From Streptomyces cacaoi (GTDB taxonomy: Bacteria; Actinomycetota; Actinomycetes; Streptomycetales; Streptomycetaceae): DNA of 50,138 nucleotides. The notes under the pieces were generated by a model that was not told the origin of the DNA, ran no database searches, and was given only the letters and a program-made list of their open reading frames with translations. A program made the translations under genes and the position numbers. Shown here piece after piece: positions 16,368 through 23,430 of the stretch; positions within the stretch are counted from its first letter, which is position 1; every line of letters starts with the position of its first letter. Location of the stretch: NCBI RefSeq assembly GCF_006539165.1, contig NZ_BJMM01000047.1, positions 1 through 50,138 of the forward strand. Direction: 5' to 3'.

Positions 16368-18012
16368 GGGAGTTGGACGTCGGCACCGTCCGGGCGCGGG
16401 CGCCGTCCGGGCGCGGCTCGGGGCGCGGGGCGCAGTCGGCCCGGTCGCCGGGGACCTTGCCCGTCAGCAGATAGCGCTCCACATGGGCGTCCACACAGCG
16501 GTTGCCGCCCGTGACGCCGTGCTGGCCGGCACCGCGCTCGGTCACCAACGACGAGCCGGCCAGCCGCCGTCGGGTCTCCAGGGCGCCGCTGTACGGCGTG
16601 GCACCGTCCCGGGTGGCGGCCACCAGCAGCACCGGCGGCAGCTGTCCCGGCGTCGTCCGCACCTCCAGCGGCCGGGACGAGGGAGTCTTCCAGTAGGCGC
16701 ACGGCAGGTTCATCCACGCGTTGTCCCACGTCTCGAACGGGGCGACGGCCGCCGAGGCCGTGTTGTCCCGGTCCCAGGTCGGCCAGTCGCGCGGCCAGGG
16801 CGCGTCCCCGCACTCGACGGCGTTGTAGACGGCGTTGCCGTTCTCCTCGCTCACCGCCTTCGACGGATCCGGCGCCGCCAGCTTCACCAGCGGCCGCTCG
16901 TCGCCCTTGCCGAAGCGCGCCAGCGCCTCGGCGTGCCGGGGCCAGGCCGTGTCGCTGTAGCCGGTGTCGAGGAAGGCGTTCAGCAGCTCCTTCGGGCCGA
17001 CGGTGCCGCCGGCGGGGGAGCGGGCGACGGAGGCGCGCGCCGCGTCGAACCGGGACTGCACCTGGCGGGCGGTGCGGCCCAGGCCGTAGACGTCGTCGTG
17101 CTTCGCCGTCCACTTCTTCCAGTCGTTCCAGCGGCGTTCGAAGCCCAGGTTCTGGTCCAGGTTCGCGCGGTACCAGATGTTGTGCGGTGACGGGTCGACG
17201 ACGCTGTCCAGGACGAGCCGCCGGACGTGGCCCGGGAAGAGCGTCGCGTACACCGAACCGATGTACGTGCCGTAGGAGACGCCGAGGAAGTTCAGCCGGC
17301 GCTCACCCAGCGCGGCCCGCAGCACGTCCAGGTCGCGGGCGTTGTTCGGCGTCGTGTAGTGCCGCAGCCGGTCGCCCTGCGCCCGGGCGCAGCCCTCGGC
17401 GTAGGACCGGGCGCGCTCGCGCTTCCGCTGCTTGAACGCCTCCGAGGGGTGCACCGGGGACGGGTTGGGGCCGCGCCAGAACTCCTTCGGGTCCTGGCAG
17501 GACAGCGGCGCCGAACGGCCCACCCCGCGTGGGGCGTAACCGATCAGGTCGTAGGCCGCGTTGAGGCGCTTGTAGACCCCGCCGACCTGCTTGCCGTACA
17601 GCGGGAAGCTCATACCGTTGCCGCCCGGGCCGCCCGGGTTGTAGACGAGCGCGCCCTGGCGGGCGCGGGCCGGCCCGGTGGCGGGCATCCGGCTGACCGT
17701 CAGCCGGATCCGCTCGCCCCGTGGCCGGGCGTAGTCGACGGGCACCCGCACCGTGCCGCACTCCACGGGGGACGGCAGCCGCTCGGCCGCCGGGCATCTG
17801 CGCCAGTCGATCCCCTCGGCCGCGGCCTCGTGCGCCGCGGCCAGCACGCCCGGCGACCGGTCCGCCTCGTCGGCGGGTGCGCCGCCGCCCGGCACGCCGG
17901 GGGCGCCCGGTGGGGGCGCGGGCAGCGCGGCCGCGGCGGACGGTACGGCGACGGCCAGCGTGAGAGCCAGCACACCGGCTGTGCAAGGGGTCGCTGCTGT
18001 GCGCACGGCCAT
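16354..18012 (-). CDS. Secreted alpha/beta hydrolase, tripeptidyl aminopeptidase (TAP) type
   Basis: Exported serine peptidase of the SlpD/SlpE-TAP group, 552 residues. A Sec-type signal peptide covers about residues 1-32 (AVRTAATPC, hydrophobic core, PSAAAA). It is followed by a Pro/Gly-rich pro-region. The alpha/beta hydrolase core has GALVYNPGGPGGNG (oxyanion hole), the nucleophile S246 in GVSYGTYIGS, an Asp in ATRDGATPY and His in GAGQHGVTGG near the C-terminus, with the C-terminal TAP domain. The ATG at 18012 follows GAGG-containing 10-bp tandem repeats that run right through the ribosome-binding-site region. An upstream GTG/ATG frame would translate these repeats and is rejected. Confidence 0.9.
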   Translation of the reverse strand: MAVRTAATPCTAGVLALTLAVAVPSAAAALPAPPPGAPGVPGGGAPADEADRSPGVLAAAHEAAAEGIDWRRCPAAERLPSPVECGTVRVPVDYARPRGERIRLTVSRMPATGPARARQGALVYNPGGPGGNGMSFPLYGKQVGGVYKRLNAAYDLIGYAPRGVGRSAPLSCQDPKEFWRGPNPSPVHPSEAFKQRKRERARSYAEGCARAQGDRLRHYTTPNNARDLDVLRAALGERRLNFLGVSYGTYIGSVYATLFPGHVRRLVLDSVVDPSPHNIWYRANLDQNLGFERRWNDWKKWTAKHDDVYGLGRTARQVQSRFDAARASVARSPAGGTVGPKELLNAFLDTGYSDTAWPRHAEALARFGKGDERPLVKLAAPDPSKAVSEENGNAVYNAVECGDAPWPRDWPTWDRDNTASAAVAPFETWDNAWMNLPCAYWKTPSSRPLEVRTTPGQLPPVLLVAATRDGATPYSGALETRRRLAGSSLVTERGAGQHGVTGGNRCVDAHVERYLLTGKVPGDRADCAPRPEPRPDGARARTVPTSNSRAAR

Positions 18013-18110
18013 TCCCCGTTCCTCGGTGTTCCTCGGCGTTCGTCGGTGTTCCTCGGCGTTCGTCGGCGTTCTTCGGCGTTCCCGGGCTTTCTCCGGCGTT
18101 CCTCGGCGTG
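18011..18110 (-). repeat. 10-bp tandem repeat array in the 5' region of the TAP hydrolase
   Basis: Ten consecutive 10-bp units, for example (plus strand) CCTCGGTGTT, CCTCGGCGTT, CGTCGGTGTT, CTTCGGCGTT, CTCCGGCGTT. Two to three shorter degenerate copies continue to about 18135. On the transcribed strand each unit reads about AACGCCGAGG, so a GAGG Shine-Dalgarno-like core repeats every 10 nt up to the start codon. Confidence 0.85.
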
Positions 18111-18411
18111 CTCGGTGCGCTCGGCGTTCTCCGGCGGTTCGCACCAAAGCTCACCGGGTCCCGCCGGGCCCCACCGGTCGGCAGTGCTCTTTCGCGGTGT
18201 GCCGTGGGACGTTCCCCGGGCTGTGGCCCCGGGCGTTCGCCGGCCGGTCCCCGGGCACGTCGGTGGCGGCGACGGGCCGAGCCTGTTCCGGATGTTCAGC
18301 TGATGATCTGCCGGAGTAAAGCGCCATTCGAGGGGCGTCGCCCGGATGGGCCCGCGAGGGCGTGCCGGGCCCGGGGCGTTCCCGTGGCCCGGCACACGGC
18401 CGTGTGCGCCG
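18013..18411. other. 399-bp interval between the MNIO partner gene and the TAP hydrolase
   Basis: Holds the 10-bp repeat array (18011-18110 and decaying to about 18135), GC-rich DNA with no supported gene, and near 18362-18407 a hairpin plus a 16-bp palindrome that probably ends the DUF692 operon. Confidence 0.6.
18362..18407 (-). terminator. Hairpin and 16-bp palindrome after the DUF692 operon
   Basis: GTGCCGGGCC / GGCCCGGCAC (18362-18371, 18386-18395) forms a perfect 10-bp stem. It overlaps GCACACGGCCGTGTGC (18392-18407), a perfect 16-bp palindrome lying 4 bp beyond the stop of the small partner gene. The two could form alternative structures. Confidence 0.6.
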
Positions 18412-18822
18412 TCAGCGGTAGCGGGCCAGGTGGAGGAGCCGGGCGAGCGGGGAGCGGGGCAGCGGCACCGGGCCGGAGCGCTCGCGGTACCACTGGCGCA
18501 GGGCGCGCCGCACACCGATCTCCAGTGCGCGCTCGGCGAGCAGATGCGCGGCGAAGTTCAGTGCGTCGGCACGGTAGTTGGCGTTCATCGGGTGGCCGGC
18601 GGCGTACTCGGTGAACTCGGAGCGGAAACGGGCCGTGCCGAGGATCTCGGGCAGCTCCGGCGCGACCTTGGCGACGACGTCGGCGCGCTTGGCGCGCAGC
18701 GCCCCGGCCTGGACGTCCAGCCGTGCGGCGTCGAAGCCGTCGGGGGCCGGTGCGCCGGCGACCAGTGCGGAGAGCAGGTCCGTCTGCCGGTGGGCGAGGC
18801 GGGCGCGTGCGGCGTCAGACAT
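18412..18822 (-). CDS. Small partner protein of the DUF692 enzyme (DUF2063-like)
   Basis: 136-residue helical protein. Its pattern (HRQTDLLSALVAGAPAPDGFD...LRAKRADVVAKVAPELPEILG..FRSEFTEYAAGHP) resembles the N-terminal DUF2063-type partner proteins found with MNIO enzymes (MbnC, TglI type), though divergent and short. No catalytic motif or signal peptide is visible. The ATG at 18822 overlaps the DUF692 stop by 8 nt, so the two are translationally coupled. By analogy it may bind a precursor peptide and present it to the enzyme; this is inference. The C-terminus is basic (RQWYRERSG...LLHLARYR). Confidence 0.8.
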   Translation of the reverse strand: MSDAARARLAHRQTDLLSALVAGAPAPDGFDAARLDVQAGALRAKRADVVAKVAPELPEILGTARFRSEFTEYAAGHPMNANYRADALNFAAHLLAERALEIGVRRALRQWYRERSGPVPLPRSPLARLLHLARYR

Positions 18823-19747
18823 GGGTGGCCTCCTTCGGGTCGGTGCGGACGGGCCCCGTGGCGCGGGACCCCTCCGGGTGGGCGGGCAGGGCGCCGGCCG
18901 CGGGCGCGGCCGTGCGGACGGTGTGCCGGATCGCCGCCAGCTCGGCGGCCAGTTCGGCCGGTGCGGGGAAGTTCTCGTCCCGTTCCAGCAGCACACCCGG
19001 TGGTGCGGCGCGCCGGCACAGAGCGGCGAGGATCTCCAGCACCCGGTGCGGCACGGGGTGCGCGTGGGTGTCGTGCCAGACGCCGTCGCGTTCGACGCCG
19101 CCGGCCACATGGACGTAGGCGAGGGCCTCCACCGGCAGGGCGGCCAGCGCCTCGGCCGGGTCCTCGCCGCGGTTGACGTGGTTGGTGTGCAGATTCGCCA
19201 CGTCGATGAGCAGGCGCACCCCGGTGCGCTCCACCAGCTCCGCGAGGAAGGCGCCCTCGCTCATCTCGTCGCCGGGCCAGGAGAACAGCGCGGCGATGTT
19301 CTCCAGTGCCAGCGGGACCGGCAGCGCGTCCTGGGCGATGCGCACGTTCTCGCACAGCACCTCCAGCGCGTCCCGGGTACGCGGCACCGGCAGCAGATGC
19401 CCGGCCTCCATCCGCGGTGCGCGCGTGCCGGGGCCGCCCGCGCGGACGAAGGCGATGTGCTCGGTGACCAGCGGGGAGCCCAGCTCCGTCGCCCGTTCGG
19501 CGAGCGCCGCCAGCCGTGCGGCGTCCGGCCGTTCGGCGCCGCCGAGGCCGAGACCGACACCGTGCGGTACGACGGTGACGCCGCGCTCGCGCAGCCGCAG
19601 CAGCGGGGCCGGCAGATGGCCGGGGCAGATGTTCTCGGCCACCACCTCGACCCAGTCGATGTCCCCGAGCGCCTCGGGATCCTCGACGGCCTCGGCGATC
19701 TCCGGCCGCCAGCCGATGCCCGTTCCGAGCCGTGCCATGCGCTCCAT
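18815..19747 (-). CDS. DUF692 / MNIO-family enzyme (multinuclear non-haem iron oxidase)
   Basis: TIM-barrel metalloenzyme of 310 residues in the DUF692 family, whose studied members (MbnB, TglH, ChrH) oxidise cysteines or other residues of ribosomal peptides using two or three iron ions. Candidate ligands at the expected barrel-strand ends: H62 (VPHGVGLGLGG), E96 and H97 (VTEHIAF), E149-N150 (LALENIA), D182, N185, H187 and H190 (LIDVANLHTNH), H213 (YVHVAGG), D226, H228 and H230 (DTHAHPVP), and E255 (LLERDENFP). The ATG at 19747 has GGAGG about 8 nt upstream. It is coupled to the small partner gene. No precursor-peptide gene is evident next to it. Confidence 0.92.
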   Translation of the reverse strand: MERMARLGTGIGWRPEIAEAVEDPEALGDIDWVEVVAENICPGHLPAPLLRLRERGVTVVPHGVGLGLGGAERPDAARLAALAERATELGSPLVTEHIAFVRAGGPGTRAPRMEAGHLLPVPRTRDALEVLCENVRIAQDALPVPLALENIAALFSWPGDEMSEGAFLAELVERTGVRLLIDVANLHTNHVNRGEDPAEALAALPVEALAYVHVAGGVERDGVWHDTHAHPVPHRVLEILAALCRRAAPPGVLLERDENFPAPAELAAELAAIRHTVRTAAPAAGALPAHPEGSRATGPVRTDPKEATHV

Positions 19748-20096
19748 CGAAGGGCTCCTCCCCCCAACTCACCCGTCGGCGTGCCACGGGTGTCTCCCCC
19801 GTACCGCGGCCGTCGCCGGCGGCGGTGTGCGTCCCCGGTGCTCCCGGCCCTCCCGGCACCCTTGTCGTTCCCGGCACCCTTGTCGTTCCCGGCACGGGGG
19901 ACGCGGTTCCTGCTCTCGTACGGCCGTGGCGGGCGAGCGGGACCGGTGTGCCCGTGGTGCTGCCGCGCGCGGCGCTGTTGTCCGTGGTGCAGAGCGCTTT
20001 CCTCGCCGGAGGCGACGCGAATCCCCGAACCCTGTTGTTCAGAGCATGATTTGAGCTTCGGACGGTCCGGCCCCGGGGCGTCGGCGTCGGCCCGGA
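19748..20096. other. 349-bp interval upstream of the DUF692 gene
   Basis: Contains the ribosome-binding site of the DUF692 gene and an 18-bp tandem repeat at 19852-19895. I searched it for a short cysteine-containing peptide gene that could be the MNIO substrate. One frame has repeated Cys residues but no start codon. No gene supported. Confidence 0.55.
19852..19895. repeat. 18-bp tandem repeat, 2.4 copies
   Basis: CCCGGCACCCTTGTCGTT twice exactly, followed by CCCGGCAC. It lies about 105 bp upstream of the DUF692 start. Exact identity of the copies suggests recent duplication or a bound site. Confidence 0.8.
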
Positions 20097-21416
20097 TCAG
20101 CCCTCGCGGATCAGGAAGCCCTGGTCGGACGCGGAGGAGCAGCGCTCCTCGACCGCCTCGGCGCCCTCTCCCGTGGCGTTCCGCGCGAAACCGATGCACC
20201 GGTGGGTGGTGGCCGAACGCAGCCGGTACGCCTCCGCCCGCCCGGCGCCGTCCGCACTGACCGCTTTGTCGGCTTCACCTGACCCATCGCCGCTGTCGGT
20301 GTCGTCCGGGCTGTCCGCTGTGCGGGGTTCCAGGCGGAACAAGGTGGCCTGCGTGCAGTCGTTCCGCGGTTCGAGCATGCCCTTGACCGGGCCGCCTGTC
20401 ATGACCGTCAGACAGCCCTTGCCCTCCTGGGGGTGGTGCCACTGGATGCGGTACAGCCCCGCACCGGCCGGTTCGAGATAGGTGCGCGGCACCGGCGCCC
20501 GGTCGCACGGGCGTTGGACGGCGACGGCGCTCTCGTAGGCGCCGTTGCGGGCGCGGCCGTCGGTCAGGCACAGCCGCGGCGCACGGGCGGGACGGATGGT
20601 GACCCAGCCGTCGGACGGGGGCCGTGAGGCGGAGGCCGCGGCGGCCGGTGTGCCGGTGGCGTCCCGGCCCGTGGGGGCCAACCCCCAGGCGAGCAGCGCG
20701 AGCAGCGGGAGCGCGAGCCCGGCCGCGACCAGGACGCGGCGGCCCCTGCCGCGCCGCCGCGGGCCGCCGGACGCCCGCTCCGGCGGCGGGGCGGTCCCGG
20801 GCGGACGCGCGGCCGGTACGGCGTCGGCGCTGCGGTGCGCGCCGGCGGTGGCGACGTCTGCGTCGGCGGGGGCGGCGTCCGCGCCGGTGGTGGCGACGTC
20901 CGCGTCGGCGGCGGTGCCGCTGACGGTGGCCGCGTCAGGCCCTGCGCCGTGTCCGTGTCCGTCGCTGTGTCCGTCGCCGGGTGCGACGCCTTCGACGGGT
21001 GCGACGCCGGGTGCGACGGGGGCGCCGACGGGGGCGGCGATGTCGGCCGTGCCGGTGCCGGTTCCGGTGCCAGTTCCGGTTCCCGTTCCGGTTCTCGTTC
21101 CGGTTTCAGGGGTTGTGCCGGTCGCGGCGCCGGTGGCGATCCGCTCCCTGGCCTCCAGCCAGGCGGCGAGCCGGGCGCCGTCCCCGCAGGCGCGCACGAA
21201 GGCGGCCAGCACCTCCGGGCGCGGCAGGCCCGTCCGGTGCAGGGTTCCGGCCAGCGTGCTGCGTGCCAGCACGTCGCCGTTGCGGGCGGCGCGCTCTTCC
21301 AGCTCCCGGTAGGTGAGCCCCGACAGCTCCTTGAGCCGTCGCATCGACGCGACCAGGCCGGCGGCGTCGAGGGCGTGGTGCGGCGAAACGTCCCCGAGGT
21401 TCCCCACGGACGTCAT
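20097..21416 (-). CDS. HTH protein with single membrane anchor and C-terminal extracytoplasmic domain
   Basis: 439-residue modular protein. An N-terminal helix-turn-helix of XRE-like type (about 18-80: LVASMRRLKELSGLTYRELEERA...STLAGTLHRTGLPRPEVLAAFVRACG) leads to a long low-complexity linker with Gly-Thr dipeptides and Ala/Asp repeats (about 100-215). After Arg-rich GGPRRRGRGRR comes one membrane helix (VLVAAGLALPLLALLAWGL). The C-terminal region has conserved Cys residues (CLTDGR, CDRAP, GKGCLTV, NDCTQA, HRCIGF, EERCSS) in a pattern suggesting a beta-trefoil/ricin-like sensor. No ribosome-binding site precedes the ATG; a GTG 9 nt downstream has AGGA at good spacing. The target is unknown. 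Confidence 0.8.
   Translation of the reverse strand: MTSVGNLGDVSPHHALDAAGLVASMRRLKELSGLTYRELEERAARNGDVLARSTLAGTLHRTGLPRPEVLAAFVRACGDGARLAAWLEARERIATGAATGTTPETGTRTGTGTGTGTGTGTGTADIAAPVGAPVAPGVAPVEGVAPGDGHSDGHGHGAGPDAATVSGTAADADVATTGADAAPADADVATAGAHRSADAVPAARPPGTAPPPERASGGPRRRGRGRRVLVAAGLALPLLALLAWGLAPTGRDATGTPAAAASASRPPSDGWVTIRPARAPRLCLTDGRARNGAYESAVAVQRPCDRAPVPRTYLEPAGAGLYRIQWHHPQEGKGCLTVMTGGPVKGMLEPRNDCTQATLFRLEPRTADSPDDTDSGDGSGEADKAVSADGAGRAEAYRLRSATTHRCIGFARNATGEGAEAVEERCSSASDQGFLIREG
20833..21112 (-). repeat. In-frame minisatellites in the HTH-protein linker
   Basis: 21051-21112 holds about ten 6-bp units (GGAACC on the coding strand) encoding alternating Gly-Thr. 20833-20925 holds imperfect longer repeats encoding DADVATTGADAAPADADVAT-type sequence. 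All lengths preserve the frame. Confidence 0.8.
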
Positions 21417-22148
21417 CCTGCTGCGGCCCGGACGCAACGGCAACAGCGGATTCCGCCATGCGTCCGCCGTCCGGGACACGATCCGGACACCGCGCTGACC
21501 AGCGTGGATGATCCACCGCTGTCCGGGACACCCGGCCTCCGTTGTGCCCGCGCCCCGCGCGCCGCACCCTGGTTGCCGCCCGGGCCGACGCCGGCGCCGC
21601 CATGGTCGTGTACGGGGGGACCATGGCGGCCCGGCGCCGGGCGCTGCGCGCTGGGCGCTTCCTCGCTGGGCGTTGGGCGTCGGGCGTTGGACAGAGCCGG
21701 GGGCAGGGCGCGGTGCGGTGCGGGCGGTGTGGTGGCGGGGAGCGCCGGGTGGAGGGCCGGGCAGAGCGCTGGGGGAGAGGCCCGGTCCGGACGGCCGGGC
21801 GTGAGGTCGGGCGTCCGGCCGCCAGCAGTCCGGGCGCCGTGTGCCAGGCGACAGGCGTCAGCGCGTGCGGGCTTCAATGCGCCGGACGCCAGGCATCAGC
21901 CCCAAGGCATCAGGGCGTCGGGCGTCAGCGCGTACGGGTACCCGTGCGTCCAGGCGCCGTGTGCCAGGCGCCGGGCGACAGAGCGTCCGGGCTTCCAGGC
22001 GCCGTGCGTCAGAACGTCGGGGCGCGGCTCGTCGCGGTGCCAGGTGCCGTGTGCCAGGCGTCAGGCGTCCGAGGAGGCAAGGCGTCAGGGGCTCAAGGCG
22101 TCGAGGCGTCGAGGCATCGAGGCGTTGAGGCGTCGAGGTGTCGAAGCG
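21417..22148. other. 732-bp gene-free interval dominated by degenerate GGCGTC repeats
   Basis: From about 21830 to 22167 the plus strand is built from variants of GGCGTCAGG, GCCGTGTGCCAGGCG and AGGCGTCG. These end in a regular 8-bp array that crosses the stop codon of the next gene. The left part (21480-21830) is unremarkable GC-rich DNA. I see no supported gene. Confidence 0.65.
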
Positions 22149-22167
22149 TCAGGGTGTCAAGGCGATG
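22096..22167 (+). repeat. 8-bp tandem array across the oxidoreductase stop codon
   Basis: Nine consecutive units: AGGCGTCG, AGGCGTCG, AGGCATCG, AGGCGTTG, AGGCGTCG, AGGTGTCG, AAGCGTCA, GGGTGTCA, AGGCGATG. The TGA of the zinc-independent quinone-oxidoreductase-like gene (22149-22151 on this strand as TCA) lies inside it, so the last codons of that gene are repeat-derived. Confidence 0.85.
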
Positions 22168-23117
22168 CGGCCGAAGACCTCGCCTGTGTCCAGTTTGCGG
22201 TGGGCCGTCACCGCCTCGTCCAGCGGCAGCACTTCGTGCACCACCGTCTGGAACGTGCCGCGCGCGGCCGCGGCGAACTGCTCGTTGCGGACGGCCTGCC
22301 GGTCGGCCGGGGGGACGGTGTCCGCGCTGAAGGCCGCCAGGGTCGGGGACTTGCGGAAGGTCGCCATCAGCGCGGCCCCGAGGTCCGCGGGCGGTGGGCC
22401 GCCGACCACGCCGACGGCCACCATGCGGCCGTCGGCGGCGAGCCGGCCGAGGAACGCCGGCATGGCCTCGCCCGCGACGACATCGATGATCACGTCGTAC
22501 TCGTCCGGCGCGTCCTGCCCGCCTTCGCCGGAGCGGTCCAGCACATGGGTCGCGCCGAGCCGGCGCAGCCGCTCGCCGCGCTCGGCCGACGAGGTCGTGA
22601 CCGCCACGGCGGCGGCACCGCCCCGGGCCGCCAGCTGCACGGCCGGGATCCCGATGCTCCCGGCGGCGCCACGGATCAGGACGGTCTCGCCGGGGGTGAA
22701 CCGGGCGCGGCGCAGCGCGAAGTGAGCCGTCATGCCGGAGTTGCCGAGCCCCACCGCGTCGACGGCGGACAGCCCCTCGGGCAGCGCCACCAGCTCCTCG
22801 GCGGCGGCGACGGCGTACTCGGCGTAGCCGCCGCCGGTGACGCCTCCGGTGAACCCCCACACCCGTCGGCCGGTCCACGCCGGGTCGACGCCGGGGCCCA
22901 CCGCCGTGACGGTGCCGGCCACCTCGGCGCCCGGAACATAGCCTTCCGGGAAGCCGTGCCCGGCCAGGGTCCCGCGGCGGATCACGGCGTCGACACCGCC
23001 GACGCCCGCCGCCTCGGTGGCGATCAGCACCTGCCCCGCTTCGGGTGCGGGCACCGGCAGATCGATGACGGCCAGCCCCTCGGGGGCTCCGAACGTCCGG
23101 ATCGCAACGGCCTTCAC
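22149..23117 (-). CDS. Quinone oxidoreductase-like (MDR family) NADPH-dependent oxidoreductase
   Basis: Medium-chain dehydrogenase/reductase of 322 residues. N-terminal GroES-like half (VKAVAIRTFGAPEGLAVIDLPVPAPEAGQVLI...PGAEVAGTVTAVGPGV) and a Rossmann half with the nucleotide motif IRGAAGSIGIPAVQLAA (about 145-160). The structural and catalytic zinc cysteines of alcohol dehydrogenases are absent, as in QOR-type enzymes. GTG at 23117 with GGAG 6 nt upstream. An operator-like palindrome GGTTGT-CTC-ACAACC sits 136-150 bp upstream, and the gap also holds a 12-bp repeat array. The substrate may be a quinone or an electrophilic alkene; unknown. Confidence 0.9.
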   Translation of the reverse strand: MKAVAIRTFGAPEGLAVIDLPVPAPEAGQVLIATEAAGVGGVDAVIRRGTLAGHGFPEGYVPGAEVAGTVTAVGPGVDPAWTGRRVWGFTGGVTGGGYAEYAVAAAEELVALPEGLSAVDAVGLGNSGMTAHFALRRARFTPGETVLIRGAAGSIGIPAVQLAARGGAAAVAVTTSSAERGERLRRLGATHVLDRSGEGGQDAPDEYDVIIDVVAGEAMPAFLGRLAADGRMVAVGVVGGPPPADLGAALMATFRKSPTLAAFSADTVPPADRQAVRNEQFAAAARGTFQTVVHEVLPLDEAVTAHRKLDTGEVFGRIALTP

Positions 23118-23252
23118 TGTCGTCTCCACGTTCTCGTGACGGTCGGGCGCTGGCCCTGCGGCCGGGCGCCCGGGGGGCTCGGATGGAGCCTCCGTCCCGG
23201 ACGCTAGGCGGCGCCCCCGTCCGGCGGACCGAAGTGAGAGCGGCGGCCGGCA

Positions 23253-23267
23253 GGTTGTCTCACAACC
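23253..23267 (-). promoter_or_regulatory. Operator-like palindrome upstream of the oxidoreductase gene
   Basis: GGTTGT-CTC-ACAACC, a perfect 6-bp inverted repeat with a 3-nt centre. It is AT-richer than its surroundings and has the size typical of TetR, MarR or HxlR operators. No regulator gene is adjacent. Confidence 0.45.
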
Positions 23268-23386
23268 GAGCGGGACGCCGAGCGGGACACCGATCCGGTC
23301 ATCGCGCGGGACGCCGATCGGGTCATCGAGCGGGACGCCGATCCGGTCACCGAGCGGGGCACCACGCGCGACACCGCCCGGGGTGC
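23267..23386. repeat. 12-bp tandem array, ten units, alternating two types
   Basis: Units run in exact 12-bp phase: CGAGCGGGACGC-type (A) and CGATCCGGTCAT-type (B), mostly alternating to give a 24-bp higher-order unit. They degrade toward the right. The array lies 150-270 bp upstream of the oxidoreductase start. Confidence 0.8.
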
Positions 23387-23430
23387 CGTCGTGGAGGTCA
23401 TCGACGGCACCCCGGGCGGCGTTCCGGTCG

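Larger units (their letters stand above)
23118..23430. other. 313-bp interval with operator-like palindrome and 12-bp repeats
   Basis: Lies between the 3' end of the PTH2-like gene and the 5' end of the oxidoreductase gene, both on the minus strand. Contains the palindrome at 23253-23267 and the array at 23267-23386. No additional gene supported. Confidence 0.6.

Noticed and set aside
19766..20039. A minus-strand frame with repeated CRERQG upstream of the DUF692 gene, considered as an MNIO precursor peptide
   Set aside because: The frame opens after a TGA with no ATG, GTG or TTG start, has no ribosome-binding site, and the repeat owes its periodicity to the 18-bp DNA duplication.
22096..22167. 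8-bp repeats as a CRISPR array
   Set aside because: Units are contiguous with no unique spacers, far too short, and no cas genes are present. The same applies to the arrays at 10.4, 18.0 and 23.3 kb.
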